NCBI GenBank assembly: GCA_001509345.1
Contig: LGGM01000006.1
Coordinates: forward strand, 1 to 39,525
DNA from: Clostridiales bacterium 38_11
Lineage (GTDB): Bacteria; Bacillota; Clostridia; Tissierellales; Dethiosulfatibacteraceae
Direction: 5' to 3'
DNA: 39,525 nt
In this document: positions 35,624-39,525 of the stretch, piece by piece
How the letters are laid out: the number at the start of each line of letters is the position of its first letter
Position numbering within the stretch: position 1 is the first letter of the stretch
Notes under the pieces: model-generated
What the model was told of the DNA's origin: nothing
The model's input: the letters and a program-made list of their open reading frames with translations, nothing else
Database searches by the model: none
Translations under genes and position numbers: made by a program

Positions 35624-35634
35624 GGGAGGTTGAA

Positions 35635-36336
35635 ATGGAGATTGATGTAAATCAATTTGAAAAAGTTTTAGGTTATGAATTTACTAATAAGGACCTTCTA
35701 AAAGAGGCACTGACACACAGCTCGTTTTCAAACGAGAACGGACAACAGATCAGGAACAATGAAAGAATGGAATTTTTGGGTGATGCGGTACTTGAAATCA
35801 TGGTAAGCCATTATCTTTACAAACGATTCAACACCTACCCGGAAGGCAAGCTGACACGACTAAGGTCAAAGGTGGTTTGTGAGGATGTTTTATATTCGAT
35901 TTCAATGCAATATAGACTCGGTGATTTTTTGGTCCTTGGAAAGGGAGAAGAACATACCGGGGGGAGAAATCGAAAATCAATACTGGCTGATTGTTTAGAA
36001 GCTTTAATTGCATCTGTTTATCTCGATAGTGGATTTGAAAATGTTGAGGCACTATTTTTGCCAAAATTTCAAGAATTCATTGAGAGAGCTGCAACAGGTA
36101 AGATCCGCCTTGATTTTAAAACAAGATTTCAGGAGGTTATTCAAAAAGATCATCCCAATAGCAAAATTAGGTATCAGGTTTATAGGGAAGAAGGCCCTGA
36201 TCATGACAAAACTTTTTATGTCAGACTATTTTTAGATCAGAATAGAGTGGGCAATGGCGAGGGAAAGAGCAAAAAATCAGCAGAACAAGAAGCGGCGAGA
36301 GAAGCGCTTGTTACAATGGGATACATAAATGCCTGA
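35635..36336 (+). CDS. rnc: Ribonuclease III
   Basis: Double-strand-specific endoribonuclease that processes rRNA precursors and regulates mRNAs. The 233-residue protein has the signature NERMEFLGDAVLE (42-54), TRLRSKVVC, the second catalytic patch ADCLEALIASVYLD, and a C-terminal double-stranded RNA-binding domain (about 158-228) ending in KKSAEQEAAREAL. GGGAGG at 35624-35629 is flush against the long leader hairpin. It overlaps the radical SAM gene by 8 bases. Confidence 0.97.
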   Translation: MEIDVNQFEKVLGYEFTNKDLLKEALTHSSFSNENGQQIRNNERMEFLGDAVLEIMVSHYLYKRFNTYPEGKLTRLRSKVVCEDVLYSISMQYRLGDFLVLGKGEEHTGGRNRKSILADCLEALIASVYLDSGFENVEALFLPKFQEFIERAATGKIRLDFKTRFQEVIQKDHPNSKIRYQVYREEGPDHDKTFYVRLFLDQNRVGNGEGKSKKSAEQEAAREALVTMGYINA

Positions 36337-37432
36337 AAAAAATATTATCATACCTATTTTTATACCGCACAAAGGCTGCCCAAATGACTGCTATTTTTGC
36401 AATCAAAAAAAAATCACTGGAACGAATTTTGATATTAGCACAAAAGATATCATAAACCATATTGAGAGCTATCTCAAAACAATTGAACCACATGGCAATC
36501 ATATTGAAATTGCTTATTTTGGAGGGAGCTTCACTGCTATAGAACTATCAACACAAGAAAAACTGCTGTCAATTGCATATCTGTATAAATGCAATCAAAG
36601 GATAAATGCAATCAGAATATCAACTAGACCAGATGCTATCAGTGAAAACATATTGGATATGTTGGTAGACTTTGGTGTGGATATTGTTGAACTGGGGGTG
36701 CAGTCAATGGATGATGAGGTTCTTTCCAAGATCAACAGAGGGCACACATCGAACGATGTAAAAAAAGCAAGTCATCTCATAAAGAAAAGAAATATTACTT
36801 TAGGACATCAGATCATGCCAGGTCTATATGGCAGCAGTATCAACGAGGATATCAACACCGCTATCAGATCTGCCACATTGCTTCCAGATATTGCGAGGAT
36901 TTATCCGACATTGGTCATAAGAGATACCCAATTCGAAAGACTTTATGAACAAAATAGATATCATCCTCTAAAACTGGATGAGAGTATTGAACTTGTTTCT
37001 CAGATATATGCCATATATGAACAAGAGCGAGTAAAAGTAATCAGAGTAGGCCTACAACCGACACTTAATATGACATTTGGCAAAGATATCATAGCAGGAC
37101 CTTTTCACCCATCCTACAGACAAATGGTAATGACCAATATATACGTAACATCTCTTATTCATTGTATAAAAGGTGGAGAAACAAATAAACTGACCATTAG
37201 AAGCAGTGAGAAGAACTATAATTATATTGTAGGCTTAAATAAGCAGGGACTGAAGAGACTGATTAAATCTCTAAATATAGAAAACATGAGCTATATTAAG
37301 GATAATAGTATTTGCTTCATAGAAGTTTACACAAACCATGACATGATGTGTTTCAGTGAGAGAGATCTCGTGGAAACCTTTTATCTAATCTGTAAGGAGA
37401 GGGAATATGTATCTAAAAGAGATTATTATTAA
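36329..37432 (+). CDS. Elp3-like radical SAM protein
   Basis: A 367-residue radical SAM protein with the cluster motif CPNDCYFC (C17, C21, C24), the SAM-binding FGGSFTAI, STRPDAI, and GVQSMDDEVLSKINRGH, as in Elp3/YhcC-type enzymes. Unlike full Elp3 (over 500 residues) no acetyltransferase domain follows; the C-terminus ends with GLQPTLNM and AGPFHPSYRQM and a short variable tail. Genes like it sit between rnc and smc in many Clostridia. A tRNA-modifying role is plausible from the family but unproven. It overlaps rnc by 8 bases and smc by 26, so all three are probably co-transcribed. Confidence 0.85.
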   Translation: MPEKNIIIPIFIPHKGCPNDCYFCNQKKITGTNFDISTKDIINHIESYLKTIEPHGNHIEIAYFGGSFTAIELSTQEKLLSIAYLYKCNQRINAIRISTRPDAISENILDMLVDFGVDIVELGVQSMDDEVLSKINRGHTSNDVKKASHLIKKRNITLGHQIMPGLYGSSINEDINTAIRSATLLPDIARIYPTLVIRDTQFERLYEQNRYHPLKLDESIELVSQIYAIYEQERVKVIRVGLQPTLNMTFGKDIIAGPFHPSYRQMVMTNIYVTSLIHCIKGGETNKLTIRSSEKNYNYIVGLNKQGLKRLIKSLNIENMSYIKDNSICFIEVYTNHDMMCFSERDLVETFYLICKEREYVSKRDYY

Positions 37433-39525
37433 TGGTTTCAAATCTTTTCCCGAGAAGACGGTTGTTAAGATCAACTCAGAATTGACTGCTGTTGTAGGCC
37501 CTAATGGCAGTGGAAAAAGCAATATATCTGACTCGTTCAAGTGGGTTATGGGTGAACAAAGTGCCAAAATACTCAGAGGCTCAAAAATGGAGGATGTCAT
37601 TTTCGCAGGTACAGAAAAAAGGAAACCGCTAAGCTATGCGGAAGTGGATCTGATATTCAACAACAGCAGTGGAAAGCTTCCAGTGGAGTATTCTGAGGTC
37701 AGCATCAAACGCAGATTGTATCGCAGCGGAGACAGTGAATACCTGTTAAACAACAATAGCGTCAGATTAAAAGAAATCAGAGAATTGTTTATGGATACCG
37801 GGATAGGTATTGACGGATATTCAATCATTGGACAGGGAAGGATAGAGGATATCATCAGTTCAAAATCCGATATCAGAAGAAAGGTAATTGAAGAGGCTGC
37901 CGGTATTGTAAAATTCAAGACAAGAAAAGATGAGTCCCTAAAGAAGCTCCAGAAGACAGAGGAAAACATCCTAAGGATCAATGACATCATATCTGAGATA
38001 GAGCAAAGAATCGATCCTTTGAGAAAACAGAAAGAAGACGCTGAAATTTACCTACGATTAAAGAATAATCTGAAATCTTATGAATTAAATCTCTTTTCAA
38101 GGGAATATGAAAAAACAACTGAATTACTAAACACGTTGGATAATCATCTAAAGAGCAAGCTGGAAGAGCTAGCAAAAAATAATCAGAGACTTGAAATAAA
38201 CAAGCTTGAATTTGAGCAAATCATAGATGAGTTAAAGGACATTGAAGATAAAAAGAATAACCTGGACGAAATCCAGGATCAAATAAACTCAGAGTACCTG
38301 GAAAAAGACAGTAGTATCAAGCTTGAAGAGAGCAGACTGAATCTCTATATAGGAGAAAAAGAAAAACTAGAACATGGTATGGATGAAAAGGAAAAACAAA
38401 AATCCGAGCTATTGAAAAAATCGGAATCATTGATGGACCAGATAGCTATTAAAGATGGCGAACTAAGGCTTAAGCATCAACAGATGGGAAACAGCGAGCA
38501 AAAGCTTAAGGATTATTTGGCCGACAATACTCAGCTGCAAGACCTAATCGATAAAAAGAAGAATGATGTTTTCGAGAAATACAATCAGCAGACAGATCTG
38601 AAAGGCAGAATAAACACAATCGATTCTCTTATCGCCAATTCAATGAATCGAATCAACAACCTGAAGTCAGAGATTGATGATCAAAAAAATCAACTGGAGA
38701 TATTGGCTCAAAAAATAGAATCCTTGACAACTGAATTGAAATCCAAAGAACTGAAGGTTCAGGAAAACAATGACAGGATAGTTGGCCTCAGAGATAATTA
38801 CTCCAAAAAAAATGAATCCTGTATTCTATTGGAAAAAAACCTCCAAAAAGAACAGAATCATATCAACGAAAAAACATCTAAAATGGAGTTTCTAATCAGA
38901 ATGCAGAACTCCTATGACGGTTACTATAAAAGTGTGCAGAATCTGATGCTTGCATCCAAAAACAACAGGATGTTAGGAGATGAAATCATCGGAGTTGTCG
39001 CAGAGCTTATCGAGACCCATGAAAAATATGAGAATGCTCTTGAGGTTGCTCTCGGAAGCTCCATGCAGAATATTCTAATTCAAAATGAGAGAAAGGCCTC
39101 TGATATCATAGATTACTTGAAAAGCAACAACATTGGACGAGTCACCTTCTTGCCTTTGGACACAATAAAACCCAGAAATCTGAATGATACGGAGAAAAAT
39201 GCCCTTCAGATAGACGGGTGTATAGGAACTCTCAACAACCTGGTCAGCTATGACGAAAAATATTCTCATATTGTGGATTTCCTGCTAGGTAGAGTCCTAT
39301 TATCCGACAATATACGTAATGGTATAAAAATCGCAAAATCAATCCATTATAGCACAAGAGTCGTCACTCTGGAAGGTGAGGTCATCAATGCTGGCGGTTC
39401 TATTACAGGGGGTTCCTTAAAGAAAAACAGCTTCAAGCTTTTGAGCAGAAATAGAGAAATCAAGGAGCTGGAGGATCTTATCATCATGAAAAGAAAAGAC
39501 TTTGGCCAATTGAACCGCCAGCTGG
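37407..39525 (+). CDS. smc: Chromosome segregation ATPase SMC, N-terminal part
   Basis: The frame is open to the window end, giving about 706 of the usual 1,180 or so residues. SMC with ScpA and ScpB condenses and organises origin regions. Visible parts are MYLKEIIINGFKSF, Walker A GPNGSGKSNI (31-40), the Q-loop region VMGEQSAK, IGQGRIEDII and EEAAGIVKFKTRK. A long coiled coil follows (about 170-500), then the hinge (about 525-655, with VVAELIETHEKYENALEVAL and RVTFLPLD), then EVINAGGSITGGS and the start of the return coil. AAGGAGAGGG precedes ATG 37407, which lies inside the end of the radical SAM gene. Confidence 0.97.
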   Translation, partial: MYLKEIIINGFKSFPEKTVVKINSELTAVVGPNGSGKSNISDSFKWVMGEQSAKILRGSKMEDVIFAGTEKRKPLSYAEVDLIFNNSSGKLPVEYSEVSIKRRLYRSGDSEYLLNNNSVRLKEIRELFMDTGIGIDGYSIIGQGRIEDIISSKSDIRRKVIEEAAGIVKFKTRKDESLKKLQKTEENILRINDIISEIEQRIDPLRKQKEDAEIYLRLKNNLKSYELNLFSREYEKTTELLNTLDNHLKSKLEELAKNNQRLEINKLEFEQIIDELKDIEDKKNNLDEIQDQINSEYLEKDSSIKLEESRLNLYIGEKEKLEHGMDEKEKQKSELLKKSESLMDQIAIKDGELRLKHQQMGNSEQKLKDYLADNTQLQDLIDKKKNDVFEKYNQQTDLKGRINTIDSLIANSMNRINNLKSEIDDQKNQLEILAQKIESLTTELKSKELKVQENNDRIVGLRDNYSKKNESCILLEKNLQKEQNHINEKTSKMEFLIRMQNSYDGYYKSVQNLMLASKNNRMLGDEIIGVVAELIETHEKYENALEVALGSSMQNILIQNERKASDIIDYLKSNNIGRVTFLPLDTIKPRNLNDTEKNALQIDGCIGTLNNLVSYDEKYSHIVDFLLGRVLLSDNIRNGIKIAKSIHYSTRVVTLEGEVINAGGSITGGSLKKNSFKLLSRNREIKELEDLIIMKRKDFGQLNRQL

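Overview
The window is a block of conserved housekeeping genes from the chromosome of a low-GC Gram-positive bacterium, most likely a Clostridia-type Firmicute. The evidence is the AT-rich sequence, strong GGAGG-type ribosome binding sites, frequent TTG starts, and synteny typical of the group: yggS-sepF-ylmG-ylmH-lspA-rluD-pyrR, yicC-remA-gmk-rpoZ-priA-def-fmt-rsmB-rlmN-prpC-prkC-rsgA-rpe-thiN, rpmB/asp23-fakA-recG-rsmD-coaD-tmcAL-ackA-yceD-rpmF-plsX-acpP-rnc-smc. A genus cannot be assigned from the sequence alone. I see no mobile element, prophage, CRISPR array, rRNA or tRNA.

Layout. 1-3957: the 3' end of der, the phospholipid genes plsY and gpsA, a membrane-anchored HlyD-like protein, and yggS. 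3968-7806: the division-associated cluster sepF and ylmG, a visibly decayed ylmH, then mtnN, lspA, an rluD-type pseudouridine synthase and pyrR. 7814-9550 (minus): rqcH. 9650-24902: a long co-directional run with very small gaps and many overlaps. It covers RNA metabolism (yicC), matrix regulation (remA), nucleotides (gmk), RNA polymerase omega, replication restart (priA), initiator-Met processing (def, fmt), a zinc metallopeptidase, rRNA methylation (rsmB, rlmN), the PP2C phosphatase and PASTA kinase pair, ribosome assembly (rsgA), rpe, thiN and asnS. 24992-25183 (minus): rpmB. 25333-30948: asp23, fakA-like, recG, rsmD, coaD and a coiled-coil protein. 30957-32165 (minus): tmcAL. 32285-39525: ackA, yceD-rpmF, plsX-acpP, rnc, a radical SAM protein, and the 5' 60% or so of smc.

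Together the genes serve translation (ribosomal proteins, rRNA modification, ribosome assembly, start-Met formylation and deformylation, stalled-ribosome rescue), membrane lipid synthesis (plsX, acpP, plsY and gpsA supply phosphatidic acid precursors), envelope and division control (sepF, ylmG, lspA, prkC, asp23) and chromosome maintenance (priA, recG, smc).

The window does not contain an evident new multi-gene system. The observations most worth a second look are: (1) ylmH reduced to a pseudogene, with divIVA absent beside it and mtnN in that position; (2) a 23-bp near-perfect hairpin directly upstream of the rnc (RNase III) ribosome binding site, a candidate autoregulatory cleavage site; (3) a perfect-consensus sigma-A promoter inside the last codons of ackA that would drive yceD-rpmF; (4) absence from their usual slots of spoVM, ylbJ and coaBC; (5) four conserved but poorly characterised proteins (the HlyD-like protein, the coiled-coil protein after coaD, the Elp3-like radical SAM protein lacking an acetyltransferase domain, and the unassigned C-terminal domain of PrkC).
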